This document shows, piece after piece, positions 1-6,992 of a stretch of DNA of 64,000 nt. Numbering within the stretch: position 1 is the stretch's first letter; each line of letters starts with the position of its first letter. The stretch is from NCBI RefSeq assembly GCF_009733595.1, contig NZ_WOFH01000016.1:122914-186913 (forward strand), written 5' to 3'. The notes under the pieces are model-generated. The model worked only from the letters and a program-made list of their open reading frames with translations. It made no database searches and had not been told where the DNA came from. Origin of the DNA: Actinomadura litoris (GTDB taxonomy: Bacteria > Actinomycetota > Actinomycetes > Streptosporangiales > Streptosporangiaceae). The position numbers were made by a program, and so were the translations under genes.

Positions 1-585
1 GATCGCGACCGGCAGCAGCGTGGGCGGCGCGACCACGGTCACGTCGGCGCCGAGCGTCCCGAGCAGCAGCACGTTGGAGCGTGCCACCCGGCTGTGCAGG
101 ACGTCGCCGACGATCGTGACCCGGCGCCCCTCCAGGTCGCCGAGCCGCTTGCGCATCGTGAACGCGTCCAGCAGCGCCTGGGTGGGGTGCTCGTGGGTGC
201 CGTCCCCGGCGTTGACCACGCTGCCCTGGACCCAGCCCGCGAGCCGGTGCGGCGCGCCCGAGGCGCCGTGCCGGACGACGACGCCGTCGGCGCCCATCGC
301 CTCCAGCGTCAGCGCGGTGTCCTTCAGGCTCTCGCCCTTGGACACGCTCGACCCCTTCGCCGAGAAGTTGATCACATCGGCGGACAGCCGCTTGGCGGCC
401 GCCTCGAAGGAGATCCGGGTGCGGGTGGAGTCCTCGAAGAACAGGTTGACGACCGTCCGGCCGCGCAGCGTCGGCAGCTTCTTGATCGAGCGGCCCGCGA
501 CCTTCTCCAGCTCCTCGGCCGTGTCGAGGACGAGCAGCGCGTCCTCGCGCGTCAGGTCGGCCGCCGAGATCAGATGGCGCTTCAC
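1..585 (-). CDS. pyrB: Aspartate carbamoyltransferase, N-terminal part (runs off left edge)
   Basis: Catalyses carbamoyl phosphate + aspartate to carbamoyl aspartate, the second step of de novo pyrimidine synthesis, in the cytoplasm. About 195 N-terminal residues are visible and the rest lies beyond the window. The protein starts MKRHLISAADLTRED. The carbamoyl-phosphate site reads FFEDSTRTRISFE and the HPTQALLDAFT loop follows, both diagnostic of the family. The GTG start (585-583) overlaps the pyrR stop as GTGA, so the genes are probably translationally coupled and share the PyrR-controlled leader upstream of pyrR. Start and identity are secure; completeness cannot be judged. Confidence 0.95.
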   Translation of the reverse strand, partial: MKRHLISAADLTREDALLVLDTAEELEKVAGRSIKKLPTLRGRTVVNLFFEDSTRTRISFEAAAKRLSADVINFSAKGSSVSKGESLKDTALTLEAMGADGVVVRHGASGAPHRLAGWVQGSVVNAGDGTHEHPTQALLDAFTMRKRLGDLEGRRVTIVGDVLHSRVARSNVLLLGTLGADVTVVAPPTLLPVAI

Positions 586-1187
586 CGGTCACCCCCCGCC
601 GGACCGAGCAGCACCGCGTCGCGTCCGTCGTTCTCGCCCAGCAGGACCCGCACGGTCTCCCGCATCGAGGTGGGCAGGTTCTTGCCGACGTAGTCCGCGC
701 GGATCGGCAGCTGGCGGTGCCCGCGGTCGACCAGCACCGCGAGCTGGACGGCGCGGGGCCGCCCGAGGTCGTTGAGGGCGTCGAGCGCGGCGCGCACCGT
801 CCGGCCGGAGAACAGCACGTCGTCGACGAGGACGACCACGCGGTCGTCGACGCCGTCCTGGGGTACCTCCGTGCGGCCCAGAGCGCGCGCGGGACGCATC
901 CGGAGATCGTCCCGGTACATCGTCACGTCCAGGGACCCCCAGGGCACCGGGCGGCCCTCCACGTCCCCGAGGAGGCCCGCCAGCCGCTCGGCCAGCGTCA
1001 CCCCGCGGGTCTGGATGCCGAGGAGCAGGACGTCGTGCCCGCCCTTGGTGCGTTCGAGGATCTCGTGCGCGATGCGGGTCAGCGCGCGCCGGATGTCCGG
1101 TCCCTCCAGAACGGCCTTGGGCCGGGGGTCACCGTCCGCCACGCGCGCCGCCGCCGGCTCGTCCGGCCGGGAGGCAGCATTCACCAC
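582..1187 (-). CDS. pyrR: PyrR bifunctional pyrimidine regulator / uracil phosphoribosyltransferase
   Basis: 201 aa. PyrR binds pyr mRNA in response to UMP/UTP and has weak uracil phosphoribosyltransferase activity. The PRPP-binding motif VVLVDDVLFSGRT lies at about residues 118-130, and LLGIQTRGVTLAERL near residue 55 is a second family signature. The first ~25 residues (Ala/Pro/Asp-rich) extend beyond the usual start. The GTG start at 1187 follows an AAAGGAGG Shine-Dalgarno that lies inside a predicted PyrR-binding hairpin. It is the first gene of a pyrR-pyrB operon, overlapping pyrB by 4 nt. A GTG one codon downstream (1184) is an alternative start. Confidence 0.96.
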   Translation of the reverse strand: MVNAASRPDEPAAARVADGDPRPKAVLEGPDIRRALTRIAHEILERTKGGHDVLLLGIQTRGVTLAERLAGLLGDVEGRPVPWGSLDVTMYRDDLRMRPARALGRTEVPQDGVDDRVVVLVDDVLFSGRTVRAALDALNDLGRPRAVQLAVLVDRGHRQLPIRADYVGKNLPTSMRETVRVLLGENDGRDAVLLGPAGGDR

Positions 1188-1192
1188 CGAAA

Positions 1193-1230
1193 CCTCCTTT
1201 CCCGCCTCACAGGACGGGGCTTAAAGGACG
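1193..1230 (-). promoter_or_regulatory. PyrR-binding leader hairpin that sequesters the pyrR ribosome binding site
   Basis: On the minus-strand RNA, CCCGUCCUGUGAGGCGGG folds into a hairpin carrying the CCUGUGAGG core resembling known PyrR binding loops. It is enclosed by UCCUUU pairing with AAAGGA. The latter is part of the AAAGGAGG Shine-Dalgarno of pyrR, so the folded form hides the ribosome binding site. This fits the translational repression by PyrR described for mycobacteria rather than a terminator switch; no terminator is visible. Function is inferred from motif and position. Confidence 0.8.
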
Positions 1231-1243
1231 CCTTGTCCCCCAC

Positions 1244-1249
1244 ACCGTA
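1244..1249 (-). promoter_or_regulatory. Candidate -10 box of pyrR
   Basis: TACGGT on the minus strand is a typical actinobacterial -10. It would start transcription around 1238, giving a leader of about 50 nt that contains the whole PyrR hairpin. No good -35 is apparent. Confidence 0.45.
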
Positions 1250-1439
1250 GCAGCCGGTACCCACGGGTCCGCATCGGACCGGTCCACGTCTTGCCTGGTG
1301 AGAGGGGTCACACTCGAACGCGCGCGGAGCGGCCCGCGGCCCCGGCGCGGCGCCCGCGGGGCCGGGCCCGCCGGGCTTCCGGCCGATCCGGACGACCCCC
1401 AGCGAGACCTACTGATTCGACCGCTTTTTTCCAATCAGC

Positions 1440-1468
1440 TTGACCTGAGGCCGTCCCCGTTTTACCGT
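1440..1468 (+). promoter_or_regulatory. Candidate bldD promoter
   Basis: TTGACC (1440-1445), a 17-bp spacer and TACCGT (1463-1468) give a housekeeping-type promoter with a start near 1475 and a bldD leader of about 115 nt. The 1188-1590 interval otherwise holds only the pyrR leader and promoter. No clear BldD palindrome was recognised. Confidence 0.5.
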
Positions 1469-1590
1469 CACTGTCCGTAACCATCCCCGGAGGTGGATTC
1501 CCGGAGCGATCAGCGCGCCGGGTTCCCCGCCTCCGCCCCGGCGTCCCGCCGGGGGCAAACGACGACGAAAGTGAGCCTGGGGGGCCGACA

Positions 1591-2085
1591 ATGCCGTCTG
1601 AATACGCTAAGGCTCTCGGCGCGCGCCTGCGCGCCATCCGCACACAGCAGGGCCTGTCCCTGCACGGTGTGGAGGAGAAGTCCCGCGGCCGCTGGAAGGC
1701 CGTCGTCGTGGGTTCGTACGAGCGGGGCGACCGCGCCGTCACCGTTCAGAAGCTGGCCGAGCTCGCCGATTTCTACGGCGTGCCGGTTTCCGAGTTGCTG
1801 CCCGGCGGAGCCGCGCCGAGCCCGCTCGGGCCTACACCCAAGCTCGTGATCGACCTCGAGCGGTTGCAGCAGCTTCCGAAAGACAAGGCCGGTCCTCTCG
1901 CCCGCTACGCCGCGACGATCCAGAGCCAGCGGGGCGACTACAACGGAAAGGTTTTGTCCATCCGCCAGGAAGACCTGCGTTCACTCGCGGTCATCTACGA
2001 CAAGTCCCCGAACGAGCTCACGGAAGAGCTCATCACGTGGGGCGTCCTCGACCCGGAGGCGCGGCGCGCCGTCGAGTCGTTCTAA
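1591..2085 (+). CDS. bldD: BldD, c-di-GMP-responsive developmental regulator
   Basis: 164 aa, the family length. BldD represses sporulation genes in streptomycetes as a dimer held together by cyclic di-GMP. An N-terminal HTH (about residues 5-70; LGARLRAIRTQQGLSLHGVE, then a conserved RWKAVVVGSYERG) binds DNA. The C-terminal domain carries the c-di-GMP signature RXD-X8-RXXD: R114-G-D116 and R125-Q-E-D128, at the same residue numbers as I recall for Streptomyces coelicolor BldD. ATG start with a weak GGGGGG ribosome binding site. Monocistronic, divergent from pyrR and followed by a strong hairpin. Confidence 0.96.
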   Translation: MPSEYAKALGARLRAIRTQQGLSLHGVEEKSRGRWKAVVVGSYERGDRAVTVQKLAELADFYGVPVSELLPGGAAPSPLGPTPKLVIDLERLQQLPKDKAGPLARYAATIQSQRGDYNGKVLSIRQEDLRSLAVIYDKSPNELTEELITWGVLDPEARRAVESF

Positions 2086-2117
2086 CCCCTAGCACCACCT
2101 AATTCTGGCACCACCGA

Positions 2118-2149
2118 AACGGGGGCCCGGCCGACGCCGGGCCCCCGTT
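2118..2149 (+). terminator. Terminator hairpin after bldD
   Basis: Perfect 14-bp arms (AACGGGGGCCCGGC and its complement) with a CGAC tetraloop, 33 nt after the bldD stop. No T-run follows, which is usual for high-GC actinomycete terminators. Confidence 0.8.
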
Positions 2150-2266
2150 CCGCGTCCCGGCCCGAATTCCGTTGCGGCGGGCGCCGGCGCGCGCCTGCAT
2201 GCGGGCCGACGCCGGCCGGACGCGGCGCAGGGCGCGAAACGGGTGCCCGCCGCGGGAGGCGTCCCG

Positions 2267-2308
2267 GCTCTGAGGGGGCGCGTCGAAGCTCTGAGGGGGC
2301 GCGTCGAA
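2267..2308. repeat. Two tandem copies of a 21-bp unit
   Basis: The 21-bp unit beginning GCTCTGAGGGGGCG (2267-2287) is repeated exactly at 2288-2308 in non-coding DNA between the bldD terminator and the HEPN gene. Further imperfect repeats (GGCGGGGTCGGTC; GTCNGCTCGCCTCGG) follow up to and into the HEPN stop codon. No gene was found in 2086-2476. Confidence 0.85.
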
Positions 2309-2344
2309 GACCGGGGCCGTGCTCCAGCGGCGGCCCCGGTCTTC
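2306..2344 (-). terminator. Hairpin downstream of the HEPN gene
   Basis: Perfect 13-bp arms GAAGACCGGGGCC / GGCCCCGGTCTTC around a 13-nt loop, about 130 nt downstream of the HEPN stop on the minus strand. It could terminate that transcript and act as a back-up for bldD. Confidence 0.6.
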
Positions 2345-2476
2345 GGGCGCGGCCGTCCCCTGGGGAGGTCTACGGGACGGCCCGGGAGTGGCTCAGGGGG
2401 TTGGCGGGGTCGGTCGGCGGGGTCGGTCGGCGGGCCCGTCAGCGAGGTCGGCTCGCCTCGGAGCCCGTCGGCGGGG

Positions 2477-2971
2477 TCAGCTCGCCTCGGGGATCGGCAA
2501 GGTGGGCTGGCTGGTCACGCCGAGGGTGTCCTCGACGAGGGTGACGAAGACCTCGGCGTCGTGCAGCAGCTCCTCGGCCTCGCGCGGCGTCACCGCGCGC
2601 GGCAGGCCCGCCTCGGCGGCGGCGCGCTTGTCGGCGCCGGCGGCGAAGAACGCGGCCCACTCGCGCAGCGCGGGCTCGGCCTCGGGCAGCAGCACCCAGA
2701 CGCTGCGGGGGCGCCCCCGCCGGTGCGTCTCCAGCGGTTCCTTGGACGCCAGCACCGCGGCGGCGGCGCGCAGCGCGGCCAGGTGGGCGCAGACGTAGCG
2801 GACGGCGGGCGAGGTGGCCTCGGCCGCCTCGGCGAGGCCCATGCGGGCGGCGTGGAGCTGGCCGACCGCCGTGTGCGCCGGACGCGGCGCGGGCTTCGGC
2901 CGCGAGCGCGGGCCCGGCGGGCCGAACTGCGCGGCGGAATGAACTCCGCGGGCGGTCGTCGTTTCGGACAT
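2477..2971 (-). CDS. SAV_6107-like HEPN domain protein, SOS-controlled
   Basis: 164 aa. The sequence resembles the actinobacterial SAV_6107 HEPN family: an all-helical core (about residues 35-150, HTAVGQLHAARMGLAEAAEA ... ALREWAAFFAAGADKRAAAE) after a Pro/Arg-rich N-terminus. HEPN folds are often RNases or nucleotide-binding modules, but the role of this family is not established and I see no clean RX4-6H catalytic motif. The ATG start (2971) is chosen over upstream ORF starts because GGAAGGAGG sits 6 nt before it. The promoter carries a perfect LexA box, so expression should rise after DNA damage. Confidence 0.8.
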   Translation of the reverse strand: MSETTTARGVHSAAQFGPPGPRSRPKPAPRPAHTAVGQLHAARMGLAEAAEATSPAVRYVCAHLAALRAAAAVLASKEPLETHRRGRPRSVWVLLPEAEPALREWAAFFAAGADKRAAAEAGLPRAVTPREAEELLHDAEVFVTLVEDTLGVTSQPTLPIPEAS

Positions 2972-3111
2972 GACTGCCTCCTTCCGGGGCTCGGGCCGGC
3001 CGGGCGGAGAGCTTCCCCTCACTCCGCCCGGCCGTCCGTCCCGCCCGGGGGCATCGCGCTGCCGCCGGGCGGGGACGTCGCCCTGGCGCGGGCCGCGAGT
3101 CCCGCGCCACG

Positions 3112-3165
3112 TCGAACATAAGTTCGACGCACTCACAGTAAAGCGTTCCCGGGGCGATTCGTCAA
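3112..3165 (-). promoter_or_regulatory. LexA (SOS) box overlapping a strong promoter
   Basis: The perfect actinobacterial SOS box TCGAAC-ATAA-GTTCGA lies at 3112-3127. Just upstream on the minus strand are TTGACG (3165-3160), a 17-bp spacer and TTTACT (3142-3137). The predicted start near 3130 puts the LexA site immediately downstream of +1, a position that blocks initiation. The promoter faces the HEPN gene. Confidence 0.88.
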
Positions 3166-3227
3166 CGTGTTCGAACGGGTGGCGCTTCCCACAGGTCAGC
3201 GGGTTACACGAACCACCTGACCACCCG

Positions 3228-4079
3228 TCATCCCAGGCGTCGGACGTGCACGGCCACACCCGTCCCGACCAGGCTCGGGAAGTACTCCGCGATGTGCATG
3301 GGCAGCCGGACGCAGCCGTGCGAGGCCGGGTACCGGGGCACGTCGAGGGCCCCGTGGAAGGCGATGCCGCCGTTGAAGTAGACGGGGTTGTAGAGCCGTC
3401 CGAGGGGCGAGACCTCCCAGCCCTTGGCGCGGCGGCCCGTCCGGAAGTCGCCGGTGCCCGTCGTGGCGTAGCGGCAGCGGGCGACGGTGGCGCCCCGGTC
3501 CTTGGCGCAGTAGTACTCCCCCGAGCCGGACGACACGTGCGTGATGAGCCGGGGCCTGCCGTCCCTGTAGAGGACGAGGTACTGGCGGCGCAGGTCCACG
3601 TCGACCCGGTCGGCCTCGTGGCGCCTGGCCATCGGGCGGGGCTCGCGGGGGCGGTCCAGCGCCTTCCAGAAGGGCGCGCCCAGCGTCCCGGACTGCTTGA
3701 GCCGGTTGACGGCCTGGAACGCCCACACGGCGAGCTGGGTGGACGTCCCGTACTCCCCGTCCACCACGCCCGGGTCGTAGTGCAGGCCCTTCAGGCGGCG
3801 CTGGAGCTCCCGGACGTCGGCCCCCTCCGCTCCGGGCCTCAGTTTGCGGTCCCCGGCCCGGAGCGGGGGCACGGGCCTGGACGGCGACGGCTTGGGCGTG
3901 GCCCTGGCCCTCGGCTTGCGGACGGGCTCCCGCTTGGGCTTGTGCTTGGGCCTGTCCGCCGACGGCTTGTGGGGCCGCGAGGAGCGCCCCGCGTCGGCGG
4001 GGGCCGCCTCGCCCGCCGTCTTGCACCCCGCCAGCAGGACGATCGGGATCAGCAACGCCGCGCTTTTCCGCATGCCCAT
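3228..4079 (-). CDS. L,D-transpeptidase lipoprotein (YkuD) with peptidoglycan-binding domain
   Basis: 283 aa. Forms 3-3 (L,D) crosslinks in peptidoglycan outside the membrane. The lipobox LLAGC puts the lipidated Cys at residue 19. A Pro/Lys/Arg linker (25-75) leads to a PG_binding_1-like domain (about 80-140; GAEGADVRELQRRLKGL) and the YkuD catalytic domain (about 155-283). H242 and the SHGCVRLP motif (H254, nucleophile C256) are intact. The ATG at 4079 is preceded by GGAGGAG; a second ATG at 4073 is also possible. Divergent from the YbaK gene with only 39 bp between starts. Confidence 0.92.
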   Translation of the reverse strand: MGMRKSAALLIPIVLLAGCKTAGEAAPADAGRSSRPHKPSADRPKHKPKREPVRKPRARATPKPSPSRPVPPLRAGDRKLRPGAEGADVRELQRRLKGLHYDPGVVDGEYGTSTQLAVWAFQAVNRLKQSGTLGAPFWKALDRPREPRPMARRHEADRVDVDLRRQYLVLYRDGRPRLITHVSSGSGEYYCAKDRGATVARCRYATTGTGDFRTGRRAKGWEVSPLGRLYNPVYFNGGIAFHGALDVPRYPASHGCVRLPMHIAEYFPSLVGTGVAVHVRRLG

Positions 4080-4118
4080 GGTCTCCTCCGCCTCACCGCT
4101 GACCTTAAAGTGCTTCCC

Positions 4119-4583
4119 ATGCACGCAAATGCCGAACGTGTCGCACGGGCCCTGGAGGCGCAAGGGGCGACGGGGAAGATCGTGGAGCTGCCCGACTCGG
4201 CCCGGACGGCGCAGGCCGCCGCCGACCAGCTCGGATGCGAGGTCGGCGCGATCGCCAACAGCCTGGTGTTCGACGCCGACGGGGCGCCGCTGCTGGTGCT
4301 GACCAGCGGCGCGCACCGGGTCGACACGGCGCGGGTCGCGGCGCTGGTGGGCGCGGAGGCGGTGCGCCGGGCGACGCCGGAGTTCGTCCGGGACGCGACG
4401 GGCCAGCCCATCGGGGGTGTCGCCCCGCTGGGCCACCCCGCGCCGATCCGCACGCTCGTGGACGTCTGGCTGGACAAGTACGACGAGGTCTGGGCGGCCG
4501 GCGGGCACCCGCACACCGTGTTCCCCACCTCGTACGAGGAACTGCTGAAAATCACCGGGGGCACCCCGGCGGAGGTGGGCTGA
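4119..4583 (+). CDS. YbaK/ProX-type aminoacyl-tRNA deacylase domain protein
   Basis: 154 aa, a single YbaK/EbsC domain. The family hydrolyses mischarged aminoacyl-tRNAs (for example Cys- or Ala-tRNA(Pro)) in trans. The conserved pattern is visible: RTAQAAADQLGCEVGAIANSLVF, LTSGAHRVDTARVA with the expected Lys-equivalent region, and GQPIGGVAPLGHP. The ATG at 4119 is chosen because the domain starts directly after it; the longer upstream reading frame is antisense to the transpeptidase. It is followed after one base by the ArsC-like gene, so the two probably form one transcript. Confidence 0.85.
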   Translation: MHANAERVARALEAQGATGKIVELPDSARTAQAAADQLGCEVGAIANSLVFDADGAPLLVLTSGAHRVDTARVAALVGAEAVRRATPEFVRDATGQPIGGVAPLGHPAPIRTLVDVWLDKYDEVWAAGGHPHTVFPTSYEELLKITGGTPAEVG

Positions 4584-4584
4584 G

Positions 4585-4968
4585 ATGGGCGACGACGCGC
4601 AGGGTGACGCGCGGGGTACGGAACTGTGGCACAACCCGCGCTGCTCCAAGAGCCGCGCCGCGAAGGCCGCGCTGGACGAGGCGGGCGTCCCCTACACCGA
4701 GCGCCGCTACCTCGACGAGCCGCCCACGGCGGCGGAGCTGGACGCGGCGCTGACCAGGATCGGCGCCGAGCCCTGGGACGTCGCGCGGCTCAACGAGCCC
4801 GTCGCCAAGGAGCTCGGCCTGCGGTCCCTGGAGCACGACCGGGCGCGCTGGATCGAGATCATGGTGGCGAACCCGGTGCTGATCCAGCGGCCGATCGTCC
4901 TGACCCGGGCGGTGGCGGTGGTGGCGCGCGACGGGGAATCGCTGCGCCGGGCCCTCGACAGCCGGTGA
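4585..4968 (+). CDS. ArsC-family (thioredoxin-fold) reductase-like protein
   Basis: 127 aa. The N-terminal NPRCSKSRAAKAALDEAG is the ArsC active-site segment with its single catalytic Cys, followed by RRYLDEPPTAAELDAAL and the RPIV segment (NPVLIQRPIVLT) that completes the arsenate reductase fold. Members reduce arsenate with glutaredoxin-like partners, but many genomic copies, like this one without arsR or an arsenic pump nearby, are YfgD/Spx-type proteins of unknown substrate. The ATG follows the YbaK-like stop after one base, indicating an operon. Confidence 0.82.
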   Translation: MGDDAQGDARGTELWHNPRCSKSRAAKAALDEAGVPYTERRYLDEPPTAAELDAALTRIGAEPWDVARLNEPVAKELGLRSLEHDRARWIEIMVANPVLIQRPIVLTRAVAVVARDGESLRRALDSR

Positions 4969-5045
4969 CCCTGATGTGATTCTGGTGGCCAGGATGTGAT
5001 CCTGGGGGACCGAGCAACGACGATCGGTGACCAACCGGAGGGGCG

Positions 5046-5930
5046 ATGACCGCGCAGATGCGCTCCGGCCCGGCGGCGCGCGACCCGGAGTTCCGGGGGA
5101 TCGACCCGCCCGCGCTCGACCGGGTGATCCGCCAGCTCCAGGACGCGCAGAACGCGATCCAGGGCTGGCTGAACGGGCACCGCCCCCCGCCGGGGGTGCC
5201 CGCGACCGGGTACCGGCAGGCCGACCAGGTCGCGCTGTGGGCCGCCGACCAGCTCGGCATGCTGACCCGCCGCTACAACTACGCGATCACGCACCCGGAC
5301 GGCGGCGGCGTCGACGTCCCGCCCGTCCACGCGCCGAGCCCGAAGCCGAGCCCCGGCGGGAACCCGGGCGCGGGCGGCGGCGTGCAGCCCGGCAGGCCGG
5401 GCGCGACCGCGCCGCGCACGCCCTCGCCCGGCACGCCGGGTACGCCGGGGCGGCGCCATCCGGTGCGCCCGCCGAGGCACACGGCGCCGCCGACCTCGCG
5501 GGGCGCGGGCGACCTCGGCAACTTCCCGACCCGGCAGGCGGCGGCGCGGGCCGCGCGGGCCGACGCGCTGGCCGTGGCCGCCGCCGTCCGCGACGGCGAC
5601 CCCGTGCCGGACGGCGTGTGGAAGCACCTGCGGGCCAACGCCGACGACCCCGACTACACCGAGGCGCTGTACGAGCGGCTCGGCCCCGCCTCCGCGGCGG
5701 CCCTGGTGAAGGCCGCCCACGGCGACGCGGCGCTGCTGCAGGCCCTGCGGCAGGCGCTCGGCACCTCCAGCCACCACCTGGCGATGGACACGGCGTGGCT
5801 GCGCGCGTTCCTCGCCGAGGCCGACCGGGAGGGCGTGCGGCCGGTCGCCGTCCAGGTGCTCACCGGCGCCGATCTGAGCCCCCGGACCCGCGACGCGCTC
5901 GCCGGGCTGCACCAGAAGGCGGGTGGCTGA
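5046..5930 (+). CDS. Hypothetical Pro-rich protein with WXG100-like N-terminus
   Basis: 294 aa, no signal peptide or membrane segment. Residues ~15-90 (REFRGIDPPALDRVIRQLQD-type helix, then a second helix ending in RRYNYAI) look like a helical hairpin of the WXG100 kind, with a GW pair (IQGWLNG) between the helices. A Pro/Gly/Thr-rich linker (~95-165) joins it to an Ala-rich helical C-terminal domain (~170-294). A GGAGGGG ribosome binding site precedes the ATG. The next gene starts 3 nt downstream and encodes a smaller WXG-like protein. I do not recognise the family by name; an ESX/type VII substrate or partner is an inference. Confidence 0.7.
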   Translation: MTAQMRSGPAARDPEFRGIDPPALDRVIRQLQDAQNAIQGWLNGHRPPPGVPATGYRQADQVALWAADQLGMLTRRYNYAITHPDGGGVDVPPVHAPSPKPSPGGNPGAGGGVQPGRPGATAPRTPSPGTPGTPGRRHPVRPPRHTAPPTSRGAGDLGNFPTRQAAARAARADALAVAAAVRDGDPVPDGVWKHLRANADDPDYTEALYERLGPASAAALVKAAHGDAALLQALRQALGTSSHHLAMDTAWLRAFLAEADREGVRPVAVQVLTGADLSPRTRDALAGLHQKAGG

Positions 5931-5932
5931 GC

Positions 5933-6277
5933 GTGTCCTCCCCCTCGTCCGCCCCGCCGCCGCCCGGGAGCCTGCCGCCGCCGATCGAGGCCGCGGCGGC
6001 GGTGGGCCTGCCGCCGACCGAGCGCCCGAACCCCGAGTACGGGCAGCTGTACCAGGCGTACGCGGACGCCTACGGCAGCATCGACCGGCTCCGGCGGGCG
6101 CTCGACGCCTCCGCCCGCACGCTCGGCTCGACCGACGCCTGGCTCGGCCCGGAGGCGCGCCAGTGGGGCGGGCAGCTCGACGCCAACCGGAACGCGCTGC
6201 GCAAGGCGGCCGACCGCATCCTGTGGGACATCTACGACCGGCTCAACGCGACCCAGCGCACCATCGCCAAGCTCTGA
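5933..6277 (+). CDS. Small WXG100-like protein
   Basis: 114 aa. A Pro-rich N-terminus (~1-35) precedes two amphipathic helices separated by RQWGGQL, which places a W-x-G in the turn as in WXG100 proteins. The predicted helices are YGSIDRLRRALDASARTL and ANRNALRKAADRILWDIYDRL. The C-terminus lacks an obvious YxxxD/E secretion tag, although IYDRLN is near. The GTG start (5933) follows the upstream stop by 2 nt, so the pair is probably co-translated and could form a heterodimer as EsxA/EsxB-like proteins do. No EccC ATPase is encoded in the window. Confidence 0.68.
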   Translation: MSSPSSAPPPPGSLPPPIEAAAAVGLPPTERPNPEYGQLYQAYADAYGSIDRLRRALDASARTLGSTDAWLGPEARQWGGQLDANRNALRKAADRILWDIYDRLNATQRTIAKL

Positions 6278-6389
6278 TCCCCCTCCCCCGGGCCGCCTCC
6301 GTCACCGCGCCCGCGGCCGCGCCGGATCACCGTTCCCGGAGCGGGTGAGCGGGCGGGACGTCTAGTCTCTGTCTGGTGAGGGACGTCCG

Positions 6390-6992
6390 GTGAGGGATCC
6401 GAAGCTGCGCGAGATCGACGAGCGCGCCTTCCTGCGCCGGCTCGGCCCGATGCTGGAGGTGTACGCCGCGACGATGGCGCCGCCCGCCGAGCAGCTCCCC
6501 GGCCGCCACACGATCATGGAGCGGCACGCGGCCTACCCCGGGTTCCGCGCGTTCGTCGCGGAGCGGCGCGGGCCGCTGCCCGGCCTGGCCGGGCCGGTGC
6601 AGGGGTTCGCCTACGGGTTCCACGGCTCGCGCGGGCAGTGGTGGCACGACATCGTCCACCAGGCGCTCGCCGCGCGGGAGGGGCCCGAGCACGCGGACGC
6701 CTGGATGGACGACCCGTTCGAGGTGGCGGAGCTGCACGTCCACCCGGCGGCGCAGGGCAAGGGCCTCGGCCGGGGGCTGCTGACCGCGCTGTGCGAGGGC
6801 AGGCCGGAGCGGACGGTGGTGCTGTCCACGCTGGACCTGCGGTCCGCCACCCCGGCCCAACGGCTCTACCGGTCGGTGGGCATGGTCGACCTGCTGACGG
6901 GGTTCGAGTTCCCCGGCGGCGGGCCGCTCTACGCGGTCATGGGCGGGACGCTGCCCCTGGCGCCGTACCCGTCGGCCTCCAGCAGCCCGTAG
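6390..6992 (+). CDS. GNAT-family N-acetyltransferase
   Basis: 200 aa. Transfers an acetyl group from acetyl-CoA to an unidentified amine. The acetyl-CoA-binding motif A is clear: VAELHVHPAAQGKGLGRGLLTAL (Q-x-x-G-x-G). The C-terminal half has the usual AQRLYRSVGM segment. The N-terminal ~50 residues contain PMLEVYAATM, seen in a subgroup of actinobacterial acetyltransferases. GTG start. The 3' end overlaps the convergent metF gene by 64 bp (6929-6992), an antisense overlap supported by conserved domains on both sides. Confidence 0.85.
   Translation: MRDPKLREIDERAFLRRLGPMLEVYAATMAPPAEQLPGRHTIMERHAAYPGFRAFVAERRGPLPGLAGPVQGFAYGFHGSRGQWWHDIVHQALAAREGPEHADAWMDDPFEVAELHVHPAAQGKGLGRGLLTALCEGRPERTVVLSTLDLRSATPAQRLYRSVGMVDLLTGFEFPGGGPLYAVMGGTLPLAPYPSASSSP

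Noticed and set aside
1441..1590. BldD autoregulatory operator
   Set aside because: GTCACTG and AGTGA-like words occur near 1468 and 1569 but do not form a convincing palindrome, so no site is claimed.
4974..5008. Two copies of ATGTGATYCTGG before the WXG-like genes
   Set aside because: Short and degenerate; could be an operator but nothing else supports it.
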